Positions 17,883-25,824 of a DNA stretch of 64,000 bases are shown piece after piece. The notes under the pieces were generated by a model. It made no database searches. It saw nothing but the letters and a program-made list of their open reading frames with translations, and was not told where the DNA came from. Origin of the DNA: Bradyrhizobium sp. BRP22 (GTDB taxonomy: Bacteria; Pseudomonadota; Alphaproteobacteria; Rhizobiales; Xanthobacteraceae); assembly GCF_020194175.1 (NCBI RefSeq), contig NZ_JADYVX010000006.1, forward strand, positions 124,001-188,000. Reading direction: 5' to 3'. Positions within the stretch are counted from its first letter, which is position 1; each line of letters begins with the position of its first letter. A program made the translations under genes and the position numbers.

Positions 17883-17992
17883 TTCACAACACTTCGAAAT
17901 TTGCTGGCCCACAATGTTATCACTGCATTGATAACAACCTTGTGCACCTCACATTATATGTTATGTTTTGTGATAGTAAAACGTGAGGGGCT
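17883..17992. promoter_or_regulatory. Divergent rfbC / rfbA promoter region with near-perfect palindrome
   Basis: A 110-base AT-rich gap between divergent operons. At 17915-17936 lie the 8-base inverted arms TGTTATCA and TGATAACA around CTGCAT, of which the central TGCA is also self-complementary; only one pair of the 22 bases is mismatched. This looks like an operator for a dimeric regulator acting on both operons. The rfbA gene has a good ribosome site (GAGGGG, 3 bases before ATG). Confidence 0.65.
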
Positions 17993-18868
17993 ATGAAAGG
18001 CATTATCCTAGCCGGCGGGACGGGCTCGCGCCTTTACCCAGTGACTACGGTCGTATCAAAGCAGCTTCTGCCCGTCTTCGACAAGCCGATGATCTATTAT
18101 CCGCTGTCGACGCTGATGTTGGGCGGAATTCGGGACATTTTGATCATCTCGACGCCGCAAGACAAGCCGCTGTTTCGGCGGCTGCTCGGCGACGGCAGCG
18201 AGATCGGCTTGCGCTTTTCCTATGCCACGCAGGAAACGCCACGTGGACTTGCGGACGCCTTCATCGTCGGTCGCGACTTCATCGGCCAGGACTCCGTCGC
18301 CCTAGTGTTAGGCGATAACATTTTCTACGGCCATGGACTGCCGAGCATGCTGTCCGCCGCCTCCATCCGCAGGAAGGGCGCGACGGTGTTCGGCTATATC
18401 GTCAACACGCCCGAGCAATATGGGGTGGTCGAGCTCGATCACACCGGCCGTGCACTCTCGATCGAAGAGAAGCCGAAGCAGCCAAAGTCCAACGTAGCCG
18501 TCACCGGGCTATACTTTTATGACAACGACGTTGTCGAGATCGCGGCTCGGATCAAGCCGTCGGCTCGCGGCGAGATCGAAATCACTGACGTCAACAACGC
18601 CTACCTCGAACGCGGCGACCTCTATGTCGAGGTGCTCGGCCGTGGCTTTGCCTGGCTCGACACCGGCACACATTCCTCGCTGGTCGAGGCCAGCCATTTC
18701 GTCCAGATTCTCGAGCAACGCCAGGGCTTGCGCATCGCCTGCCCCGAAGAGATCGCGCTGCGTCAGGGTTACATCTCGCTGCAAGCATTCGAGAAGGTCG
18801 CCGAGAAGACCGCGAAAAGCAGCTATGGCGAATATCTGAAATCCGTTGCCCGCTCACACAAGAGCTGA
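17993..18868 (+). CDS. rfbA: Glucose-1-phosphate thymidylyltransferase
   Basis: First committed step of dTDP-L-rhamnose synthesis: dTTP + glucose-1-phosphate to dTDP-glucose. 291 residues, as expected. The nucleotidyltransferase motif [17 protein letters not shown] opens the protein; [51 protein letters not shown] and [16 protein letters not shown] follow and form the substrate pocket. It is the first gene of the plus-strand rfbA-rfbB pair and probably also serves ugd downstream. Confidence 0.96.
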   Translation: MKGIILAGGTGSRLYPVTTVVSKQLLPVFDKPMIYYPLSTLMLGGIRDILIISTPQDKPLFRRLLGDGSEIGLRFSYATQETPRGLADAFIVGRDFIGQDSVALVLGDNIFYGHGLPSMLSAASIRRKGATVFGYIVNTPEQYGVVELDHTGRALSIEEKPKQPKSNVAVTGLYFYDNDVVEIAARIKPSARGEIEITDVNNAYLERGDLYVEVLGRGFAWLDTGTHSSLVEASHFVQILEQRQGLRIACPEEIALRQGYISLQAFEKVAEKTAKSSYGEYLKSVARSHKS

Positions 18869-18893
18869 TTCCAAAGCATGGAGGCGATAGATC

Positions 18894-19961
18894 ATGCGCT
18901 TTAAGGGCTCGACTATTTTTGTCACCGGCGGCGCCGGTTTTATCGGTTCGGCCGTCGTGCGCCATCTGCTTCGCGACAGCCACGCCCGCGTGGTCAACAT
19001 CGACAAGCTCACCTACGCCGCCAATCTCGACTCGCTGCCGACCGCGAAGGAGAACCTGAACTACAGCTTCGAGAAGCAGTGCATTTGCGATGGCGTCGGC
19101 CTGCGCCGGCTGTTCGAGAAATACCAGCCCGACGCGGTGATGAATCTGGCCGCCGAGAGCCATGTCGACCGCTCGATCGATGGCCCCGGCGAATTCATCC
19201 AGACCAACATCGTCGGCACCTTCACCATCCTGCAGGAAACGCTGCGCCATTGGCGCACGCTGTCGCCCGAGAAGCGGGCGCGCTTCCGCTTCCTGCACAT
19301 CTCGACCGATGAGGTGTTCGGTTCGCTCGGCGACGATGGCTTCTTCACCGAGACGACAGCCTATTCGCCGAACTCGCCCTACTCCGCGAGCAAGGCGTCC
19401 TCCGACCATCTGGTGCGCGCCTGGCGCGAAACCTACGAATTGCCGACACTCGTCACCAACTGCTCGAACAATTACGGCCCGTATCACTTCCCGGAAAAGC
19501 TGATTCCGCACATGATCATCAAGGGCCTGGCCGGCGAGCCGCTGCCGGTTTATGGCGATGGAAAGAACATCCGCGACTGGCTCTATGTCGAGGACCATGC
19601 CAAGGCGCTCACGCTTGTGCTCGAGCATGGCGTGGTCGGCGAGACCTACAATGTCGGCGGCCGCAACGAGCGCACCAACCTGCATGTGGTCGAAAGCATC
19701 TGCGATCTCCTCGATGAGATCGCCCCGAGCGCACAAGGCCCGCGCCGCAGCTTGATCAGCTTCGTCGCCGACCGCCCTGGTCACGACCGCCGCTATGCCA
19801 TCGACGCCTCAAAGCTCGAACGTGATCTCGGCTGGTGTGCGGAGGAGAACTTCGAGACCGGCATCGAGAAGACCGTGCGTTGGTATGTCGACGAGCAACC
19901 CTGGTGGCGGGCGATCCTGGAGCGGGGCTATGCGGCAAAACGCGTGGGGCTCAACCAGTAA
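18894..19961 (+). CDS. rfbB: dTDP-glucose 4,6-dehydratase
   Basis: Converts dTDP-glucose to dTDP-4-keto-6-deoxyglucose using bound NAD. 355 residues, typical. [18 protein letters not shown] (Rossmann), [15 protein letters not shown], the dehydratase motif [10 protein letters not shown] with catalytic Asp-Glu, and [15 protein letters not shown] with the Tyr-Lys pair are all intact; [14 protein letters not shown] and [15 protein letters not shown] follow. The gene begins 26 bases after rfbA with a GGAGG ribosome site. Confidence 0.96.
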   Translation: MRFKGSTIFVTGGAGFIGSAVVRHLLRDSHARVVNIDKLTYAANLDSLPTAKENLNYSFEKQCICDGVGLRRLFEKYQPDAVMNLAAESHVDRSIDGPGEFIQTNIVGTFTILQETLRHWRTLSPEKRARFRFLHISTDEVFGSLGDDGFFTETTAYSPNSPYSASKASSDHLVRAWRETYELPTLVTNCSNNYGPYHFPEKLIPHMIIKGLAGEPLPVYGDGKNIRDWLYVEDHAKALTLVLEHGVVGETYNVGGRNERTNLHVVESICDLLDEIAPSAQGPRRSLISFVADRPGHDRRYAIDASKLERDLGWCAEENFETGIEKTVRWYVDEQPWWRAILERGYAAKRVGLNQ

Positions 19962-20033
19962 CATAACGGATGATCACTTCGGAACGGCATCGCTTCTCTC
20001 CTCTCGTGATCGGCAACATGGGTCCATACAACG

Positions 20034-21335
20034 ATGCGCATTGCGATGATTGGGGCTGGCTATGTCGGCCTGGTGTCAGGAGCCTGTTTTGCCGATTTCG
20101 GTCATGACGTCACCTGCATCGACAAGGATGCCGACAAGATCGCAGCGCTGAAGCAGTGCAAGATTCCGATCTTCGAGCCCGACCTCGACACGCTTGTCGA
20201 GACCGGCATGAATTCGGGCCGGCTGAAGTTCGCAACCGATCTTTCCTGCATCGCCCAGGCGGATGCCGTCTTCATCGCGGTCGGAACGCCATCCCGCCGC
20301 GGCGATGGACATGCGGATTTAAGCTATGTGCATGCTGCCGCCCGCGAGATCGCGGCGCATCTGAAGGATTTTACGGTCATCGTCACCAAATCAACGGTGC
20401 CGGTCGGGACCGGCGACGAAGTGGAGCGGATCATCCGGGAGACCAATCCGACGGCCGACTTTGCGGTCGCTTCGAATCCGGAATTCCTGCGCGAGGGCGC
20501 TGCGATCCGCGACTTCCAGCATCCCGACCGTATCGTGGTCGGCACCGAAGACGAGCGCGCCAGGAAGGTGATGGGCGAGATCTACCGCCCGCTCTACCTC
20601 AACCAGGCGCCGATCCTCTACACCAGCCGGCGCACCGCCGAACTGATCAAATACGCTGCCAACGCCTTTCTCGCGACCAAGATCACATTTATCAATGAGA
20701 TGGCGGATCTTGCGGAACAGGTCGGCGCCAATGTGCAAGAGATCGCGCGCGGCATCGGGCTCGACAACCGCATCGGCACCAAATTCCTGCATGCGGGAGC
20801 CGGCTATGGCGGCTCGTGCTTTCCGAAAGACACCCGCGCGCTGTCGAAGACCGCGCTCGACTACGGCGTGCAGCTCCGCATTGTCGAAGCAACTCTGACT
20901 GCCAACGAAAACCGCAAGCGTGCGATGTCGCGCAAGGTCGCGAACGCACTCGGCAGCGACCTCCGCGGCAAGATCATCGCCGTGCTGGGCTTGACCTTCA
21001 AGCCCGACACCGACGATATGCGCGAAGCACCCTCGATCCCGCTGATCGCCGGCCTCCTGGATTTCGGCGCCAAGGTAAGGGCTCATGACCCCGTCGGCAT
21101 GGAGCAGGCGAAGAAGGAAATATCCGGCATTGAATATTGCGAGGATCCCTACTCCTGCGCCCGCGGCGCGGACGCGCTGGTGATCGTGACGGAGTGGCGG
21201 CAGTTCCGCGCGCTGGATCTCGAGCGGATCAAGACAAGCATGGCGACGCCGGTGATCGTGGATTTGCGGAATATCTACCGGCCCGAGGACGTACGATCGG
21301 CCGGATTCAAGTATGAGAGCATCGGACGACGATGA
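20034..21335 (+). CDS. UDP-glucose 6-dehydrogenase
   Basis: Oxidises UDP-glucose to UDP-glucuronate with two NAD. 433 residues, the family norm. Seen: MIGAGYVGLVSGACFADFGHD (Rossmann), AVGTPSRRGDGHADLSYV, TKSTVPVGTGDEVE, SNPEFLREGAAI, and the catalytic cysteine in GYGGSCFPKDTRAL; the C-terminal domain has LGLTFKPDTDDMREAPS. It lies 72 bases downstream of rfbB on the same strand and supplies uronic acid for the same surface polysaccharide. A single Ugd-type gene is seen in this window. Confidence 0.95.
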   Translation: MRIAMIGAGYVGLVSGACFADFGHDVTCIDKDADKIAALKQCKIPIFEPDLDTLVETGMNSGRLKFATDLSCIAQADAVFIAVGTPSRRGDGHADLSYVHAAAREIAAHLKDFTVIVTKSTVPVGTGDEVERIIRETNPTADFAVASNPEFLREGAAIRDFQHPDRIVVGTEDERARKVMGEIYRPLYLNQAPILYTSRRTAELIKYAANAFLATKITFINEMADLAEQVGANVQEIARGIGLDNRIGTKFLHAGAGYGGSCFPKDTRALSKTALDYGVQLRIVEATLTANENRKRAMSRKVANALGSDLRGKIIAVLGLTFKPDTDDMREAPSIPLIAGLLDFGAKVRAHDPVGMEQAKKEISGIEYCEDPYSCARGADALVIVTEWRQFRALDLERIKTSMATPVIVDLRNIYRPEDVRSAGFKYESIGRR

Positions 21336-21405
21336 GCGAGTGCTTGAATTAGCGCCAAATCGTTAAGCCTCGCTGTGCCTGGTCGTAATTGGGAGGAAGC
21401 GTCAA

Positions 21406-21966
21406 TTGTTACCAAGAATGTCGGCAGAGGAAGCGGCTCTGTTCTTGTCCTTCGTAAGAAATAGTCGCGACTATGTGGAGTTCGGAACCGGCGGAAGCAC
21501 TGTCGTCGCGTCAAAGCACGTCAAGAATTCGATACTTTCCATCGATTCTTCCCGGGAGTGGCTAGATCAGGTCCGGGCCGCCTGCGTTTCGAGTCAGACA
21601 AAGCCCGAGTTGATGTTTGTCGACATCGGCCCAACCGGCGATTGGGGTTTTCCGACCGACGCCTCAACGAAGTCGCGCTGGCCGGACTATCACTCGGCTA
21701 TATGGGAAATACCCCATAGCACCGCGGCGGATCTATACCTCGTCGATGGTCGTTTCCGAGTTGCGTGCTTTGCCCAGATTGTGTTGCACTGCAATCTGAA
21801 CGCAATTATCGGCATCCACGACTTCGGTTCACGCCCCAACTATCATTGCGTCAGGGAAATAGCTCGCGAGATTGCGACGGCTGGCGACATGTCGTTCTTC
21901 CGTCCGCTTCCCAAAAAAGAAGCCGCAGAAGCGATCCTCCAATCGTTTCGTACGGAGCCGTCCTAA
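21406..21966 (+). CDS. Small class I methyltransferase-like protein
   Basis: A 186-residue soluble protein. DYVEFGTGGSTVVASKHVKNSILSIDSSREWLDQVR is the glycine-rich motif and the next acidic strand of the SAM-binding fold, and ADLYLVDGRFRVACFAQIVLHC with AIIGIHDF fits the later motifs, so it may be a SAM-dependent methyltransferase acting on a sugar. The TTG at 21406 has a GGGAGG ribosome site nine bases before it; the in-frame ATG at 21418 is too far from that site, so I take TTG. It follows ugd by 70 bases. The substrate is unknown, and the acceptor part is short. Confidence 0.6.
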   Translation: MLPRMSAEEAALFLSFVRNSRDYVEFGTGGSTVVASKHVKNSILSIDSSREWLDQVRAACVSSQTKPELMFVDIGPTGDWGFPTDASTKSRWPDYHSAIWEIPHSTAADLYLVDGRFRVACFAQIVLHCNLNAIIGIHDFGSRPNYHCVREIAREIATAGDMSFFRPLPKKEAAEAILQSFRTEPS

Positions 21967-21993
21967 GGGCGATCCCGCTTTAGCTTTTGCTTG

Positions 21994-22066
21994 AGCATGA
22001 TCTTCGCGCAAACGCTTCGCGTTTGTCGCGAGGGAAAACCGATCCCCAGTTTTCCGGATCATGCTC
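21994..22066. repeat. Intergenic palindromic repeat, Bradyrhizobium type (copy 2)
   Basis: Terminal inverted repeats GAGCATGATC and GATCATGCTC enclose two hairpins: CGCAAACGC-TTC-GCGTTTG and GGAAAAC-N9-GTTTTCC. It lies between convergent genes (21966 and 22126). The same architecture recurs across Bradyrhizobium and Rhodopseudomonas genomes as I recall; its role is unknown, though convergent placement could help termination. Confidence 0.75.
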
Positions 22067-22125
22067 TAGCTGGGCCCTATCCGCTTGAGTCGGCCGCGTC
22101 ATGCACAATGTTTACATTGTAGCGG

Positions 22126-23376
22126 TCAGCTATGAATTAGCTTCTTCAGTTCAGGAAGAAATTTTTGGATCGTCAGATCTTCAACATCGTTCCGGTCCCG
22201 AAGCGTAAAGAATTCCATGGCGCGAATTCGCTCAGGGTCACCTTCCCCCAAAGGCCTTCCGCGCTCTCGCTTCTTCAAGAGCTGCTGTCGAGACTTTGTA
22301 TAGTAATGATTGATGGCCAGCTTCCGGCGCTTTGGAACTGAACATCGTCCACCGATTGGAAAGACCGGCGTACCATCTTCCTGGACATAACATCCCAGGA
22401 CGAGCGACTGATGGGGATGGAGATATGCCACGATCGCATCAGGCCGCACGATCGATTTCATCACATAGTGGTCCGGGAAATCATCAGGGGCCCTTCGCGT
22501 AAAAGACTCAATGCAGAGGCCTTGGGGCCTTTCTTCGTGACCGTTCGATCCAAAATTCAGCCAATGAACCGCGACCGCCGGAGCTGAAGCAACATCTTCT
22601 AAAATATCTTTGATGCTGTCTCCTTCGACGGGATAAAGAAACTCGTCGGCATCAATAAACGCACACCATTCGGAGCTATTTCGATAGCTATCGATTGCGT
22701 GATGAAATGCGCGCATTTGACCAAAGTCACCCTCCACGTAGTGGTACGTGATCATTTCCGGCCAGGGAAAGGATTCTATAACGGTTCGCGTCTCGTCAGT
22801 GCTTTCATTGTCGTACAAATAGAAGTGGTCGACGCCAGCCAGTCTGTGAAAATGCAACCACTCAAGCAGATCGTCCGCCTCGTTCTTGATCGCACACACA
22901 ACAGACAATCCGTGCTTCTTACGGCTCACTCCGGCATGCAGCTTTTTTGCCTCCATGACTCGCAAGAGGCCGGCGAATTCTCGACGAAGATTCTCACTCT
23001 TCGGAGCCACGGCTAGCGCGGCAAGATAAGTGTCTTGCGCCTCTTGAGCGGAACCCATGTTCAAATGCGTTACGGCAAGTCGATGCAGAATACGAGAATC
23101 GGAAGGCAGTTGCCTGGCAAGACGAACCAGAATTTCCAATGCGCGTGCGAACTCGCAGGCCTGCACAAGAACCGCGGCTTTCGCGAACTGATATTCGTTG
23201 GAACCGCTGAACCGCCCTTCCAACTCCTTGACTGACTGAATCAATTCTTCCGGATTCGGATTAGCAATCCGACCGGAAAAGAAGTCTCTCAATCTTCGCT
23301 CGACCTCATTCGTCGAGAGCGCATTGAGATCCAGGTCCAAGCCGAAACTTGACCGTGTCGAGGTTTCTGTTTCCAA
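22126..23376 (-). CDS. TPR-containing glycosyltransferase (GT92 / Glyco_tranf_2_4-like)
   Basis: A 416-residue protein. The first 150 residues hold about three TPR-type helix pairs (FARALEILVRLARQLPSDSRILHRLAVTHLNMGSAQEAQDTYLAAL). The catalytic part begins KHGLSVVCAIKNEADDLLEWLHFHRLAGVDHFYLYDNESTDET, with the metal site WCAFIDADEFLYP near residue 240 and a late KSIVRPDAIVAYLHPHQS, all characteristic of GT92-like transferases. No membrane span. A TTG start is chosen because GGGAG lies nine bases before it and no later Met keeps the TPR part. It probably adds a hexose to a surface glycan. Confidence 0.82.
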   Translation of the reverse strand: METETSTRSSFGLDLDLNALSTNEVERRLRDFFSGRIANPNPEELIQSVKELEGRFSGSNEYQFAKAAVLVQACEFARALEILVRLARQLPSDSRILHRLAVTHLNMGSAQEAQDTYLAALAVAPKSENLRREFAGLLRVMEAKKLHAGVSRKKHGLSVVCAIKNEADDLLEWLHFHRLAGVDHFYLYDNESTDETRTVIESFPWPEMITYHYVEGDFGQMRAFHHAIDSYRNSSEWCAFIDADEFLYPVEGDSIKDILEDVASAPAVAVHWLNFGSNGHEERPQGLCIESFTRRAPDDFPDHYVMKSIVRPDAIVAYLHPHQSLVLGCYVQEDGTPVFPIGGRCSVPKRRKLAINHYYTKSRQQLLKKRERGRPLGEGDPERIRAMEFFTLRDRNDVEDLTIQKFLPELKKLIHS

Positions 23377-23620
23377 CCTACAGCGCTCCCGGCTTGATCA
23401 TACCTAACATTGGTTCACTCCGAAAATTCCCGCTCGAGCAACTTGATCCTGCAAGAATGCGGTATAATCTAAGCGGATTGACCCAGCATCTCAGTTTCTA
23501 TGTGAACCTATTCTTGATTGTTGTAAGGTTATTTCGAGGAAAATCAACCAGATAATAGAGACGTTAACGCGCATCTTTGTGCAGTGTTATGTTGCGTATC
23601 GCGGGAGACCTGAACTCTAA

Positions 23621-24817
23621 ATGACCGGGATAATGAGAGATAGAATGCGCCCTCGCACGCTTACTCGAAGAACAATTGTGGCCGCTCTAGCGGCAGGTCT
23701 CGTTCCGACTTCCCTGCACGTTCTAAGCCTCAAGAGTTTTGCCGCGTCGGCAGCAAAGTCTCGACCTCTCGTGGGCGCAATTCGCTGGGATGCATGGTAT
23801 TCGCCGGGTTCGGCACCGACACAAGCGGTTGAGAACTCACTATCGCCCGAAAAATATCGCTGGAGAACTCCATTCTTCGCCAGGGACCAGGGCAATGATT
23901 CAGATGCCGTTTCTTTCCCGGCCATCACGCAGGAGGAAATGGACAAGGAAATAGGTCAAGCTGTCTTTGCCGGACTCGACTATTGGGCATTCGTTGCCTA
24001 CGGATCAAACCATCCGATGTCGAAGGCGCTCGATCAGTTCAGGGCCAGCTCGAAGAGCGGCAGTCTCAGATACTGTATGTTCACGGAGCTGAACCGGTGG
24101 GGCTCACGCGCCAAACTGACGGCTCTGCCTCAAGAGCATATCGGTCTCATGGCGGACAAGAATTACCTGCGGGTATTTGGCAACAGACCTCTGTATTTCT
24201 TGGGCTTCATCAATGAGGCAACCGTACAACGGAACTGGCAAGGAACCGCAGGCCTGAGGGAGCAGCTTGCGAAATTCAGAGAGGCTGCAACCAAGGCGGG
24301 GCTAGGCAATCCCTATCTGGTTCTAGCTGGCGATCAAAATTTCCTGGCGCGGGAAGCGAAAAACATGGGGGGCGACGCGGTCGGATCATACGCACTTACG
24401 ATCGGCAACGGTCGAGGAACTTTTGCCAAGCTCACGCAAATCGCCGAACGCGGGTGGAATGAGCTCAAAAAGAGTCAATTGCCTGTGGTGCCGACTGTGA
24501 TGACTGGATGGGATCGACGCCCTCGCATTGAACGACCCGTGCCATGGGAAACGAAGCAACGTCCGGGAGAAGGCATGGAGAACTTCTTTACGGCACCAAC
24601 AAAAGAAGAGCTCGCCGGTCATTTGGCCCAATCTCTCGAGTGGATCGCCGCTCAAGCACCGGGCCAGCAGGCCCCCGTTGCGCTGATCTATGCCTGGAAT
24701 GAAAATGACGAAGGTGGCTGGCTAATGCCGACATGGCCTTGTCAAACAGACCGCCTCGATGCGCTACATCAAGTTCTGAAGAAGACCGCTCCAAGCCATA
24801 AGCCAGAGCTCTGCTAA
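23621..24817 (+). CDS. Exported GH99/WbsX-like protein with twin-arginine-type signal
   Basis: A 398-residue protein. The N-terminus reads TRRTIVAALAAGLVPTSLHVLSLKSFAASA: an Arg-Arg, a hydrophobic core and an Ala-x-Ala-type site, so Tat (or Sec) export is likely. The mature part has WDAWYSPGSAPTQ, YWAFVAYGSN, FLGFINEATV, VPTVMTGWDRRPR and the late YAWNENDEGGWLMPT, equivalent to the WNEWAEGAHLEP acid motif in the WbsX protein at 25825. This suggests a glycoside hydrolase of the GH99/GH71-like superfamily working in the periplasm, perhaps trimming the polysaccharide made here. It is divergent from the TPR glycosyltransferase. The catalytic assignment is inference. Confidence 0.68.
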   Translation: MTGIMRDRMRPRTLTRRTIVAALAAGLVPTSLHVLSLKSFAASAAKSRPLVGAIRWDAWYSPGSAPTQAVENSLSPEKYRWRTPFFARDQGNDSDAVSFPAITQEEMDKEIGQAVFAGLDYWAFVAYGSNHPMSKALDQFRASSKSGSLRYCMFTELNRWGSRAKLTALPQEHIGLMADKNYLRVFGNRPLYFLGFINEATVQRNWQGTAGLREQLAKFREAATKAGLGNPYLVLAGDQNFLAREAKNMGGDAVGSYALTIGNGRGTFAKLTQIAERGWNELKKSQLPVVPTVMTGWDRRPRIERPVPWETKQRPGEGMENFFTAPTKEELAGHLAQSLEWIAAQAPGQQAPVALIYAWNENDEGGWLMPTWPCQTDRLDALHQVLKKTAPSHKPELC

Positions 24818-24884
24818 CGGTACAGATGGGCGAGCCGCTGCAGTAGCGTCTTCCATCTATTGGCCTGATACTTCCCGGTATGGA

Positions 24885-25808
24885 TCATCGCCAGTTGAGT
24901 GGCATCGTCCATTCATTCCAATCCACAGTCCTATGATCGGGATGATAGGGAACATACAATTGCTTCACCCAATAACTGAAGTTTGGATGAAGCTTGACAA
25001 ATTTGTAGAACGCATCTCCGAAGTTTATGGGGCTCAAGCAAGTCCTGTTCATTGGCCTTTGGGCTATCGCGTTCACGCAATAGGATGACATACAGGCCCT
25101 TGTCTCGCTTTCAGCGACGTTGCTGAGGCTTCGAAAGCTGTTCGTCGAATGGAGCCGATACATATAGCGATCCGCTTCCACGTATTTCGGCTCGACTACG
25201 GTGACGGCACGTAGAGCGAAATCCCAGTCGTGGCAGTATTTCAAATCGGCCAACCATCCAACCTGTCGCAGCAACTCGCGACTCAACACGAAATTGCCGG
25301 TGGAAGCGGCGATCTGCGAGTCAAGGAACGTCCATGACAGCGGAGAACCGGCTATTCGGGCCCGATCGATGGCATACCGAAGACTCGTCGGAAATTGATG
25401 GGTCGTTATCGACCTACCGCGTTCATCGATTGGCTCGACAGCCGAAAAGCCGAAAAACAGCTTCTCATGGCCGTACTGGCTCGCAAATATCTGAACACGG
25501 TCCTTTGAAAAGGCATCATCCGAATTCAGGAAGAAGATCATTTCTCCCTTTGCGAGGGACAACGCTCTATTCCAGGTGTAGTGCGCCCCGAGGTTGAGAG
25601 GATTCCTCAAGAGCGTGCAAGACACGAAGCGCTTGCCGAAGGACTTCTTCTTAATGAGTCGCTGCGCGATTTCAAAACTCTTATCAGGAGAATGATCGTC
25701 GACCACGATGAGTTCGACATCGGAGAAGGTCTGCTGGTAGACAGTCTCGAGACACTCCTCGATGTACGCTTCATGCTTGTAGCAGGCAATTACGACGCTA
25801 GCTAACAC
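24885..25808 (-). CDS. GT2 family glycosyltransferase
   Basis: A 307-residue transferase with the GT-A domain at the very start: LASVVIACYKHEAYIEECLETVYQQTFSDVELIVVDDHSPD, then FFLNSDDAFSKDRV (the DxD-type site) and CHDWDFALRAV as the acceptor-side motif. The GTG start has a GGGAGGA ribosome site six bases upstream. It is 16 bases downstream of the WbsX-like gene on the same strand, so the two are probably co-transcribed. Confidence 0.88.
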   Translation of the reverse strand: MLASVVIACYKHEAYIEECLETVYQQTFSDVELIVVDDHSPDKSFEIAQRLIKKKSFGKRFVSCTLLRNPLNLGAHYTWNRALSLAKGEMIFFLNSDDAFSKDRVQIFASQYGHEKLFFGFSAVEPIDERGRSITTHQFPTSLRYAIDRARIAGSPLSWTFLDSQIAASTGNFVLSRELLRQVGWLADLKYCHDWDFALRAVTVVEPKYVEADRYMYRLHSTNSFRSLSNVAESETRACMSSYCVNAIAQRPMNRTCLSPINFGDAFYKFVKLHPNFSYWVKQLYVPYHPDHRTVDWNEWTMPLNWR

Positions 25809-25824
25809 CTGAGTCCTCCCGAGC

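Noticed and set aside
18591..19784. Minus-strand 397-residue frame over rfbA/rfbB
   Set aside because: Antisense to two certain genes; only long because of the GC-rich codon pattern.
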